Source of the DNA: Hymenobacter sp. GOD-10R | GTDB taxonomy: Bacteria; Bacteroidota; Bacteroidia; Cytophagales; Hymenobacteraceae | Reading direction: 5' to 3' | Length of the DNA: 64,000 bases | Assembly: GCF_035609205.1 (NCBI RefSeq) | Contig: NZ_CP141184.1 | Span: forward strand, 3,748,501 to 3,812,500 | Part shown: piece after piece, positions 44,712 through 52,220 of the stretch | Layout: every line of letters starts with the position of its first letter | Position numbering within the stretch: position 1 is the stretch's first letter | Notes under the pieces: generated by a model | Databases searched by the model: none | Told to the model about the DNA's origin: nothing | The model's input: the letters and a program-made list of their open reading frames with translations, nothing else | Translations under genes and position numbers: made by a program

Positions 44712-46550
44712 CTATTGTTGAAACTTAAGCCACTTGCGAAGGATGTTAAGCTGCGCTTCCGTTGGGTTGGCCGACTGCTCAATGCGGTAACGCTTGGCGG
44801 GGTTGGCTAGCAGCGGAAACCGTACCTCGATGGGCTGGCCTTCGCGGTTTACCAACAAGCTCACTTCGCTGCCCACAGGGCGGTCGGCGAGTAGCTTATT
44901 CAGGTCTTCTGTGATGCGAACACCATCGAGCGTTAGCAGTTCGTCATTCACGCTCAAGCCACCTTTCCAGGCGCTACCGTCGCGCACTACTCCGGTCACC
45001 ACGTAGCGGCCGCCGTTAGGCGTACCAGCAGCACTCAGGTTTACGCCGGTGGCGGTAATGCTAGCGCCGAGCGACGCGCCCGTCGCTTGCGCCGTAGTCA
45101 GGGTTAGGCCCGCGTAGCCTAGCACGGTGTTGTAGTCCAGCATTTGGGCGCCGTACACGCGGGTACGGAAGAACTCGTCGAAGCGCTGGCCTGCAATTTT
45201 AGCCACGGCATCCTGGAATTCTTCATCCGTGAAGCCACGCTTGCGCTTCTGGTAATACTCCGCGTAGAGGTAGCGCATCACGTCATCAAAGCGCTTCTCG
45301 CCCTTCGTTGCGTTCAGGACCATCAGATCGAGTTGTCCGACAAGAAGCTGGCCTTTGTCGTAGTAGCTCACGCCTGTGTTATCCGAGTTTTCGTTAGGGC
45401 GGTATTGCTTGATCCACGCATCGAAGCTCGATTCGGCAGCCGATTGCAGCTTGTTGCCCGGCAGGTTCTCTACCCGCGTGATGGTATTGCTGAGGGCTGC
45501 TAGGTAGTTCTCTGGCGTCGTGAAGCCAGCGCGCTGCACAATCTGGTCGCCGTAGTAGCTGGTTCCGCCTTCGCTTAGCCACAGCATGTGGGTGTAGTTT
45601 TCGGCGTCGTAGTTGAACGGACCTAGGACGATCGGGCGAATGCGCTTTACGTTCCAGAGGTGAAAGTACTCGTGCCCTACCAGCCCGAGGAAGCGCTTCA
45701 TACCCGCCTCGGAGCTATAGGAGTTGCGCGATACCGACAGCGTAGTGGAGTACAAATGCTCTAGACCGCCCGTGCCCCGCTCCAGGTTGTGCACGATGAA
45801 CACGTAGCGGTCGAGGGGGTTCTGCCCTACCACTTTGTGCGCTTCTTCGCACACCCGTTTCATGTTGTCGAGCAGTTTGGCCTCATCATACACAGCATCC
45901 CCGTACATGGCCACCGTGTGCGGCGTGCCATTGGCCACGAACGACAGCACTTTATGGGTCCCAATTTCAATGGGCGAGTCGGCTAGCTCGTCGTAACTGG
46001 TGGAGGCAAACGTGAAGGCAGCACCGCCAGCCACGGGCTTGAGGCTCGTTGATACCTGCGTCCAGCCGGTAGCAGGCTGCACCGTAAGGGTACTCGACAG
46101 CATCTTCTCTTCGGCCGGATACATAAACACGCTCGTGCCGTTCAGGTAGCCGTGCGAGGCATCGATGAAGCTGGTGCGCACGCTTAGTTCAAACGCATAT
46201 ACCTTATAGCGTACCGTAAATTCCTTGGCTTTGGGGTGGTACACGCGCCAGGTATTCTTGTCGACTTTATCGGCGCGCAGGACCTGGCTGCCGGCTTGAG
46301 CCGTGAAGCCTTCCACATTCTTGGCAAACTCACGCACGAGGTAAGAACCCGGTGCCCACACAGGCATTTTCACATCGGTGTACTGCTTGCCAAAGCCACC
46401 GAGAGCCATTTCAACTTCAAAATAGTGCGTTTGAGGCGCCGGCATTGATAAGGTGTAGCGCAACGTAGGTGCTGCTAGCGCTGCACCAACTTGGCTTAGT
46501 ACCAACACCAGGGCCACAGACAGCGACAGGCGTAAACGAGAAAGGGGCAT
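44712..46550 (-). CDS. M61 family metallopeptidase with PDZ domain
   Basis: A 612-residue exported peptidase of the glycyl-aminopeptidase family. The signal ends near VGAALA-APT. The zinc motif HEYFH lies in GLVGHEYFHLWNVKRIRP (about residue 293), followed by the downstream glutamate region WLSEGGTSYYGDQIVQRAGF. The N-terminal M61 domain reads MPVWAPGSYLVREFAKNVEG. A PDZ domain at about 510-590 has GSAWKGGLSVNDELLTLDGV. It would trim peptides in the periplasm. Convergent with kup. Confidence 0.93.
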   Translation of the reverse strand: MPLSRLRLSLSVALVLVLSQVGAALAAPTLRYTLSMPAPQTHYFEVEMALGGFGKQYTDVKMPVWAPGSYLVREFAKNVEGFTAQAGSQVLRADKVDKNTWRVYHPKAKEFTVRYKVYAFELSVRTSFIDASHGYLNGTSVFMYPAEEKMLSSTLTVQPATGWTQVSTSLKPVAGGAAFTFASTSYDELADSPIEIGTHKVLSFVANGTPHTVAMYGDAVYDEAKLLDNMKRVCEEAHKVVGQNPLDRYVFIVHNLERGTGGLEHLYSTTLSVSRNSYSSEAGMKRFLGLVGHEYFHLWNVKRIRPIVLGPFNYDAENYTHMLWLSEGGTSYYGDQIVQRAGFTTPENYLAALSNTITRVENLPGNKLQSAAESSFDAWIKQYRPNENSDNTGVSYYDKGQLLVGQLDLMVLNATKGEKRFDDVMRYLYAEYYQKRKRGFTDEEFQDAVAKIAGQRFDEFFRTRVYGAQMLDYNTVLGYAGLTLTTAQATGASLGASITATGVNLSAAGTPNGGRYVVTGVVRDGSAWKGGLSVNDELLTLDGVRITEDLNKLLADRPVGSEVSLLVNREGQPIEVRFPLLANPAKRYRIEQSANPTEAQLNILRKWLKFQQ

Positions 46551-46772
46551 GAAAAAGTGAATTGGTGATTTACTGTTGATGGCTGAAGGCTAGCTTCCTC
46601 TTTTCGACCCAAAAAAATGGGAGAGGTTGCAAAGTACGGCTTCATTTCTCCCGCTTCCACTACCTGAGCTACACCAAAACCGCTGTTTTACCACTTCCCG
46701 TGTAGAACCCCACTCCTAGCTCCACCGTTAAGGCGTGCACTACGGCAGCGTACCGGCCGTTATAAAGAACCT

Positions 46773-47585
46773 ATGCGCTACGTCTGGATTTCGTTTATTG
46801 GCTTGGCTCTGCTCCTGCTCGGGCTCATTGGCTGGCAACACCGGCAAGCGGCTCGTGCTCCGTTAGCGGCCCAATCGGCGCCTCCGCTTCCCGTTCAAGC
46901 AACAGCCTTTGTGGTACCTCGCCCTACTCAGCAAGCCGACAGTATCGTGGCATTTGCTCTGAAGCAGCTAGGTTCGCCCTACACCTATGCAGGCGTTAGC
47001 CCACGCAGTGGCTTCGATTGCTCTGGGTTTGTGATGTACGTGTACGGGCACTTTGCCATCGACATGCCCCACTCCACGGCCCAACTAATTGACGTGGGGC
47101 GGGAGGTGCCGCGCCTGCAAGCCCGCAAAGGCGACATTGTGGTTTTCACCGGCACCGCAGCTACGTCTACTACCCCAGGACACGCTGGCATTGTCATTTC
47201 CGATCCAGGTGAGCCCATACGGTTTGTGCACGCTTCTTCCGCCCGCCGCGAATCGGGAGTGAAGATCAGCGAAGTAGCCGGCACCGACTACGAACGCCGC
47301 TTCATGAGCGTACGACGGGTACTGGCTGGGGAGCGCACCGCGACTCCTAAACCTAGCTATTTCGTTAAAGAGCTGGAACCTGTAGCCGTTGCGCCGGCCA
47401 CGGCAGCGCTGGCACCTGCCCTGGCAACGGTCAAGAAGGTAAGCGTCCGCAGCACGACTCGGAAGCGTGTGTACAAGAAAGCCGATCCTAAGAAACCCGT
47501 AACGAAGCGCACTACTGTTTCTTCTCGGCGGCGCACATCATCCGCTAAGTCAGTGCATCATAAAGCTAGCTCCGCGAAGAAATAA
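46773..47585 (+). CDS. C40 family (NlpC/P60) cell-wall peptidase
   Basis: A 270-residue endopeptidase anchored by an N-terminal membrane helix (WISFIGLALLLLGLIGW). The catalytic Cys83 lies in GFDCSGFVMYVYG, His137 in PGHAGIVI, and His153 in FVHASS, the usual triad. It cleaves peptidoglycan stem peptides. The last 75 residues are a Lys/Arg/Ser/Thr-rich tail (KKVSVRSTTRKRVYKKADPK), probably binding the anionic wall. Its stop codon touches a hairpin whose T tract faces the opposite strand. Confidence 0.92.
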   Translation: MRYVWISFIGLALLLLGLIGWQHRQAARAPLAAQSAPPLPVQATAFVVPRPTQQADSIVAFALKQLGSPYTYAGVSPRSGFDCSGFVMYVYGHFAIDMPHSTAQLIDVGREVPRLQARKGDIVVFTGTAATSTTPGHAGIVISDPGEPIRFVHASSARRESGVKISEVAGTDYERRFMSVRRVLAGERTATPKPSYFVKELEPVAVAPATAALAPALATVKKVSVRSTTRKRVYKKADPKKPVTKRTTVSSRRRTSSAKSVHHKASSAKK

Positions 47586-47587
47586 AA

Positions 47588-47623
47588 AAGCCCATCTGAA
47601 TTCGAGCGAATCCAGATGGGCTT
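47588..47623 (-). terminator. hairpin with T tract on the minus strand
   Basis: AAGCCCATCTG-A-ATTCG-AG-CGAAT-C-CAGATGGGCTT. On the minus strand it is followed by TTTTTTATT; on the plus strand it is followed by AAAAAGC. So it ends a minus-strand transcript better than the NlpC/P60 gene. Confidence 0.7.
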
Positions 47624-47950
47624 AAAAAGCGATACCCGGTCTGCCTATGCAAAACCTCAAAGAGAGGCTGCTGGGCGGACCGGGTATCTAATCCTTCAAA
47701 TCTTACCAAGCGACGAGTCTGGGGTTCAGCCCCGTCATCCTTGGAGGTAAGACCTTGCCAGAATGCGGGAACACGCCCTGAGGGGCTAACAAATGTTCCG
47801 CGCGAAAGCTGTTGTTAAGCGCGTCCGGCGGTGAAGCGGACTACATTCGACAGGCTTGGCAGGATTTGGTTGGGACTACTAGACATTTTGTACCTCCTTT
47901 CTTTACGTTCGACATCTCCCCACCCGCGCTACCCAGCACCTTAGGGCTGC
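47624..47950 (-). ncRNA. candidate structured RNA with leader ORF
   Basis: The 656-base gap between the NlpC/P60 and DUF2147 genes holds a chain of strong hairpins: 47631-47688 (GATACCCGGTC/GACCGGGTATC), 47701-47752 (TCTTACC..CCTTGG region, with GGGG/CCCC inside), 47765-47803 (GCGGGAACA/TGTTCCGC) and 47822-47843 (GTCCG/CGGAC). The minus-strand terminator at 47588 and the 23-codon ORF with a perfect Shine-Dalgarno (47815-47886) favour minus-strand transcription. It does not match tmRNA, RNase P RNA, SRP RNA or 6S RNA as I know them. Transcript ends are inferred. Confidence 0.45.
47815..47886 (-). CDS. 23-residue small ORF behind a perfect Shine-Dalgarno
   Basis: On the minus strand AGAAAGGAGGT (47892-47902), five bases, then ATG at 47886, running 23 codons to TAA at 47815. 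The peptide begins MSSSPNQILPSLSNVV and ends in RFTAGRA. The 11-base element is exactly complementary to the 3' end of Bacteroidota 16S rRNA (ACCUCCUUUCU), whereas nearly every other gene here lacks such a site. The ORF overlaps the hairpins nearest the 5' end, so its translation could change the RNA fold. Coding status is not proven. Confidence 0.45.
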   Translation of the reverse strand: MSSSPNQILPSLSNVVRFTAGRA

Positions 47951-48241
47951 TTGGGGGGGCCGTAGCACTCACTACTGGTTGGTAAAGTTAAAAGCCGGGC
48001 GGATGGTTCAAAATAAAAAACCTGTTTTTTAGCTGCGCTCAGCCATTTATCCGGCAGCGCCTTGACTATCAGCTAGTTTTTCTTTCTAAAAATTTTGTCT
48101 TTTTTCAGAAAGGCCGCTTTTAAGTCCTGCGACCTAGGGTATGGCCTCATTTGCTTCACCCGTCAATTCGCTACTACCGCACTGATTTAGAAGTTTTGGA
48201 GTATCTTTTTCCCACAAAACCCACTCACTACGCACGCTATT

Positions 48242-48682
48242 ATGAAAAAAACCTTGTTCCTCTGCTTGGCACTGCTGCTGGGCTTTACGGGAATAGCTAC
48301 CGCTCAGACGCTCTCTCCGGTTGGCATGTGGACCAACGCCGACAAGAAAGCTACCTTCGAGATTTATAAGTGCGGTGACAAGCTCTGCGGCAAAATTGTA
48401 ACAGTTGCCGTCCCAAACGACCCAGCTACTGGCAAGCCAAAAGTTGATAAGAACAACCCCGAACCCAAACTTCGCTCACAACCATTGCTGGGGTTGGTAT
48501 TCATGCGGGACTTTGCCTACGATAGCGAGAACAAGTGGGATGACGGCAAGATCTACGATCCGGAAAACGGCAAAACGTATTCTTGCTACATGAAGGTACT
48601 GAATGCTACTAGCATGGAAGTAAAAGGTTACATCGGCTTCTCGATGATTGGCCGCTCCCAGACCTGGACGCGGGTAAAATAA
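48242..48682 (+). CDS. secreted DUF2147 protein
   Basis: A 146-residue protein with signal MKKTLFLCLALLLGFTGIAT-AQ. The DUF2147 domain fills the mature part: SPVGMWTNADKKATFEIYKC, GDKLCGKIVTVAVPNDPATG, LGLVFMRDFAYDSENKWDDG then KIYDPENGKTYSCYMK, and GYIGFSMIGRSQTWTRV. Two cysteines (YKCGDKLC) are conserved in the family. Function unknown; envelope location. A 58-bp perfect palindrome follows. Confidence 0.92.
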   Translation: MKKTLFLCLALLLGFTGIATAQTLSPVGMWTNADKKATFEIYKCGDKLCGKIVTVAVPNDPATGKPKVDKNNPEPKLRSQPLLGLVFMRDFAYDSENKWDDGKIYDPENGKTYSCYMKVLNATSMEVKGYIGFSMIGRSQTWTRVK

Positions 48683-48691
48683 GCTAGGTTT

Positions 48692-48749
48692 ACAGCCCCT
48701 AAAAAGAAGCGCCGCTCTCATGAGAGCGGCGCTTCTTTTTAGGGGCTGT
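48692..48749. terminator. 58-bp perfect palindrome between convergent genes
   Basis: Arms of 29 bases with no loop; ends ACAGCCCCTAAAAAGAAGC and its complement, centre CTCATGAG. A5/T5 tracts flank a GC block, so it can work in both directions for the DUF2147 (+) and GreA-like (-) genes. Confidence 0.8.
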
Positions 48750-48815
48750 CGAGGCAGTTTTAATTAGCCATATTGATTACACAAGGCTTTTTACCTCAGA
48801 GCTTCCCCTTATGAA

Positions 48816-49283
48816 CTAATAAATAGCTTCGATCCGATAGGGCTTGCCACGGAACGTATACGTTTGTCCTACGCGACTTTTGGCCATAGCCTGATACATG
48901 GGCGAGAAGGCAGAAATAGCAAAATATTTTTCCCCTTCTACAGCTATTTCCCCGAGGCTCACGGCAATATAGAAGCGTTGGGTATCCGTCACGACGATGG
49001 TACCTAGGGTAGGCTCGTCGTGCGCGGCACGGGTTTCGGGCAACCGCTGTAGTACTTGCAAGCTGCTGAGTGCCTCATCAAGCTGCTGGGCATATAAGTC
49101 GCGCTGAATCTGGCAGGCTTCCCGGAACGACTCAAATTTGTCTTCAATAGCGCCTTGGCTTTCATTGGCGCTTTCCTGCACATCCAGCATGGCCTGCCGG
49201 GCAGTGTCGGCCTTTTGCTGTTGAACTCGACGGCATTCTGCTAGTAGCCGTTGTTTAAGCGTCGTGCGTTCGATGGTGGTCAT
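48816..49283 (-). CDS. GreA/GreB-like protein
   Basis: A 155-residue protein with an N-terminal coiled coil (about 5-85; LKQRLLAECRRVQQQKADTA, FESFREACQIQRDLYAQQLD) and a C-terminal FKBP-like domain (about 90-155) that reads LGTIVVTDTQRFYIAVSLGE and ISAFSPMYQAMAKSRVGQTY. The 'SP' word and final IEAIY are those of GreA/GreB transcript-cleavage factors. The acidic coiled-coil tip typical of true GreA is not obvious, so it may be a competitor or accessory factor binding RNA polymerase. Such divergent copies are common in Cytophagales. Confidence 0.75.
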   Translation of the reverse strand: MTTIERTTLKQRLLAECRRVQQQKADTARQAMLDVQESANESQGAIEDKFESFREACQIQRDLYAQQLDEALSSLQVLQRLPETRAAHDEPTLGTIVVTDTQRFYIAVSLGEIAVEGEKYFAISAFSPMYQAMAKSRVGQTYTFRGKPYRIEAIY

Positions 49284-49374
49284 AGTATGGCATGAGTGGG
49301 ATTAGAGCGGAAAACAAAGACGAAATCAAGGCGCGAGAAGATGCTGTGACATAGAAAACTATTTCGAGCAGCTA

Positions 49375-50040
49375 GTGTTTGTCCTTCAAGTAGTAGCCTC
49401 AACATTGTTCAAGTTTTTCGACCATCTTTTCTCACATCGCTCCTCCCCATCCAAGAGCGAATGGCAGCCACTGGTACGCACAGCGGCTGAACAACGCGCC
49501 CATACACAATGGTTGGCTGAGCAGGTGTATCTCAACTGGGCAGGCCCCTATTTTAAGGCCTACCATTTCTGCAAAGCCCACATTACCAATGGGCAAGGCT
49601 TGCGCGTGCAGATGCTTCAGGAAACTGGCCGGCAGGGCGCAGTATTCTTTTACGACCCGAGTATTGGTCCCGGTAACTTCCGGCACTTCTTCGACTTTTT
49701 GCGCGACCGGGTGCTAGCCCTCGGCTATAACCTTTCTACCTCTGATCAGCGCGTTCACCGTCAACCGCGCTATACGGAGACTATTTACAAGCACTTTTTA
49801 AAGCCGAAGCCGAACGATTGCACCGAAACAGGGCGTTGCAATCAACTCTTTGGCACTATCACGATTGACCTGGTCACGATCAATAAGCAACCCGGCTTCA
49901 TTCGCTTCTTCAGCAATCCGTACCAAGACGCCATCTTCACGCCCGCGCACTCTTTTAATGAACTGATGGAGCAGGTGCTGAACTTGCCACCGGCGCCCGC
50001 CGAGGTTCAAGCCAGAATCAAGCAGTACGCGAAGAGCTAG
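49375..50040 (+). CDS. conserved hypothetical protein
   Basis: A 221-residue protein from a GTG at 49375. It is soluble and mixed alpha/beta with words such as WLAEQVYLNWAGPYFKAYHF, FFYDPSIGPGNFRHFFDFLR, LGYNLSTSDQRVHRQPRYTE and FGTITIDLVTINKQPGFIRF. No family was recognised, and no signal or membrane segment is convincing, although the first 18 residues are hydrophobic. It is divergent from the GreA-like gene. Confidence 0.65.
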   Translation: MFVLQVVASTLFKFFDHLFSHRSSPSKSEWQPLVRTAAEQRAHTQWLAEQVYLNWAGPYFKAYHFCKAHITNGQGLRVQMLQETGRQGAVFFYDPSIGPGNFRHFFDFLRDRVLALGYNLSTSDQRVHRQPRYTETIYKHFLKPKPNDCTETGRCNQLFGTITIDLVTINKQPGFIRFFSNPYQDAIFTPAHSFNELMEQVLNLPPAPAEVQARIKQYAKS

Positions 50041-50065
50041 GTCTGTTCTTTGTTTCAGAGCCCAG

Positions 50066-52075
50066 CTATTCCCGCACAAAGCGCCCACGTAGCACCTCGC
50101 CTCCCGCCGTGGTGAACCGTAGCAGGTACAGCCCCGAAGCTAGGTTGCGGGTGTTGAGCGGCTGGCCTGCACGCAAGTGTTGGCGCAGCACCACTCGGCC
50201 AGCGGCATCCAACACCTCTGCGGTTGCCGCAGTACCGTTCTGACCTAGGTCGGGTAGTTGCAGAACGTCTCGACAAGGGTTGGGGTACACGTGCAACTGG
50301 GCGGCGCTTACGGCATTTTTAGTAGCCAATACCAGCCCATTGTCTCGCTGAATGGTGCCGTTACCGTTGAGTATCCATTGGTCAGGATCTAGTTCAATGG
50401 AGCTTACCGTGCCCAATGCTGGCACGCTAAAAGAGGCCACCGGCTGCCCCTGGCGCAAACGTATAATTTGACTTGTGCCACCTACGTAATTGACTTTGTA
50501 GTCGAGGTCGGTATCGAAGAACGGCGTGACCGTAGGTGCGGAAGCCGTTTCGGTGGTTTGCAGGTACAAGCTAGCGCCTACCTGATTCCACCGCACGTTG
50601 AAAGTTGGATATCCCTGCCCAACAAACCATTGTTGAAAAAAGTAGGCGAGTGAACGGCCCGCTTCTCCTTCAAATACCCGCTGCAAGTCACTTGTGCGGG
50701 CAGTGCGGCCGGCGTACGTGGCTTGGTAGGTGCGCAGGGCGCGGAAAAACTTGGTGTCGTCATTGAGCAGGTAACGTAGCATGTGGACCACGGCTGCCCC
50801 TTTCTTGTAGCTCAGCGCCGAGTTGAAGATGCGGTTGGTGCTCGTGGTATCCGTCACGCGCACGCTGCCGGTAGCCCCCATCGCGCTGCTGTGTGCCTGA
50901 TCCATCCACGGGCGTGCGTTGGCAGGGATAAAGCGCTGATAAGAAAGATATTCCCCGTAGGAGGCAAAGCCTTCATTAAGCCAGACATCCTGCCACGACG
51001 CACACGTCACGTTGTCGCCGAACCACTGGTGAAATAGCTCGTGAGCCGTGAGGGTGAAGTTGAAACCATCCTGCGTCGTCATGGTCTGGTGCTCCATGCC
51101 TCCACCTAGCGGGGCCATGCTATGCCCGTACTTTTCATTGGCAAAGGGGTACAAACCGACCAAGGCTGAGTAGTTCTCGATGAAGCCTGGGGTGCGGTCT
51201 ATCTCCGTTTTGAAGTCCGCTAGTGCGGCTTGGTTGTAGAGGTAGTTGACAATCGAGATGCTAGGTGCGCCTGCCGGATTAGCATAGTTCACGTACTCTA
51301 CGTAGGGCGCCACTGCCACTGAAATCAGGTAGTAATCAATAGGGTGCCGTGACGTCCACTCGTAGCGGCTCTGGTTATTGGGTAACGCAGTAACGCGCTT
51401 TAACACCCCATTGGAGCCTACCCGGTTAGGGTTAGTGGTCGTTACCCACACGTCAGACGAGTCGGCTTTGTCGGTGAGCACCTGCTTGCAGGGCCACCAC
51501 TCGTACGCACCAAATGGCTCGCTCAAGCTCCAGGTCACGTTCACATTATACGGAGCGCGGCGCCCCGTATTTAGCGCGTCGCCGATAGCCGAACCACCCG
51601 TGTTGCTATTAGGCGCAACGCCCCGGTAGTAGAAGAGAGCGTTGAATACAGTATTGGCAGGTACTGCGGTAGCTAGCTTTGCGGTTACATCGCCGGTCTG
51701 CCGGAGCCAGCCTGGGGAGCGCCGCCCGTTCACCACAATCGAGTCAATGGTATAAGTAGGGTACAGCTCAAAAGCTAGGGAATCGAGCGACTGGCTAGCG
51801 CGGGCTTGCATCCGCACCACCCCTCCTACTGCGCGCGAATTATTCTCTAGCGCAATATCGAGCTTGTAGTAGCTCACGTCGTAGCGTTCCATCTTTTGCC
51901 GGTGCCGTACGGTGGCAGCTGGCGCAAGCTGCGTAGCGGCCAGCTGCGCCGAAGCGCAACGTTGCGCGGCATCTACGCAGTCGTCGGGAACGAAGGCAGT
52001 GCTGGGTACCTGTCCCCAACTCGTGGAAGCTAGCAAGAACAGATTGGATAGAAGCAGATAGTAGAACTGACGCAT
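50066..52075 (-). CDS. M1 family aminopeptidase with T9SS sorting domain
   Basis: A 669-residue secreted zinc peptidase. The signal is LLLSNLFLLASTSWG-Q. The GGGMEHQTMTTQ word binds the N-terminus of substrates; the zinc site is HELFHQWFGDNVTC (about residue 345) and continues VWLNEGFASYGEYL with the third ligand Glu. The last 80 residues are a type A sorting domain (AQLHVYPNPCRDVLQLPDLG, LASGLYLLRFTTAGGEVLRG). It is therefore exported through the type IX system and kept on or released from the cell surface to degrade peptides. Confidence 0.94.
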   Translation of the reverse strand: MRQFYYLLLSNLFLLASTSWGQVPSTAFVPDDCVDAAQRCASAQLAATQLAPAATVRHRQKMERYDVSYYKLDIALENNSRAVGGVVRMQARASQSLDSLAFELYPTYTIDSIVVNGRRSPGWLRQTGDVTAKLATAVPANTVFNALFYYRGVAPNSNTGGSAIGDALNTGRRAPYNVNVTWSLSEPFGAYEWWPCKQVLTDKADSSDVWVTTTNPNRVGSNGVLKRVTALPNNQSRYEWTSRHPIDYYLISVAVAPYVEYVNYANPAGAPSISIVNYLYNQAALADFKTEIDRTPGFIENYSALVGLYPFANEKYGHSMAPLGGGMEHQTMTTQDGFNFTLTAHELFHQWFGDNVTCASWQDVWLNEGFASYGEYLSYQRFIPANARPWMDQAHSSAMGATGSVRVTDTTSTNRIFNSALSYKKGAAVVHMLRYLLNDDTKFFRALRTYQATYAGRTARTSDLQRVFEGEAGRSLAYFFQQWFVGQGYPTFNVRWNQVGASLYLQTTETASAPTVTPFFDTDLDYKVNYVGGTSQIIRLRQGQPVASFSVPALGTVSSIELDPDQWILNGNGTIQRDNGLVLATKNAVSAAQLHVYPNPCRDVLQLPDLGQNGTAATAEVLDAAGRVVLRQHLRAGQPLNTRNLASGLYLLRFTTAGGEVLRGRFVRE

Positions 52076-52220
52076 GCGTTGGAGTAAAGCGTGGAATAGC
52101 GAAGAAATATAAAGAAATCGCAGCTACTTACCATTTTATCATTACGTCACCCAGCACTTGCCGTTTCGCCTTATTTCTTATCTTTCGAAACAAGCTATTC
52201 CTCTGTTAACCTGTCACCTA

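Noticed and set aside
47624-47950. tmRNA, RNase P RNA or rRNA fragment in the structured gap
   Set aside because: No tRNA-like 3' end or tag reading frame, none of the RNase P core words; a GGATTAGATACCC match to 16S rRNA is 13 bases only and not extended on either side.
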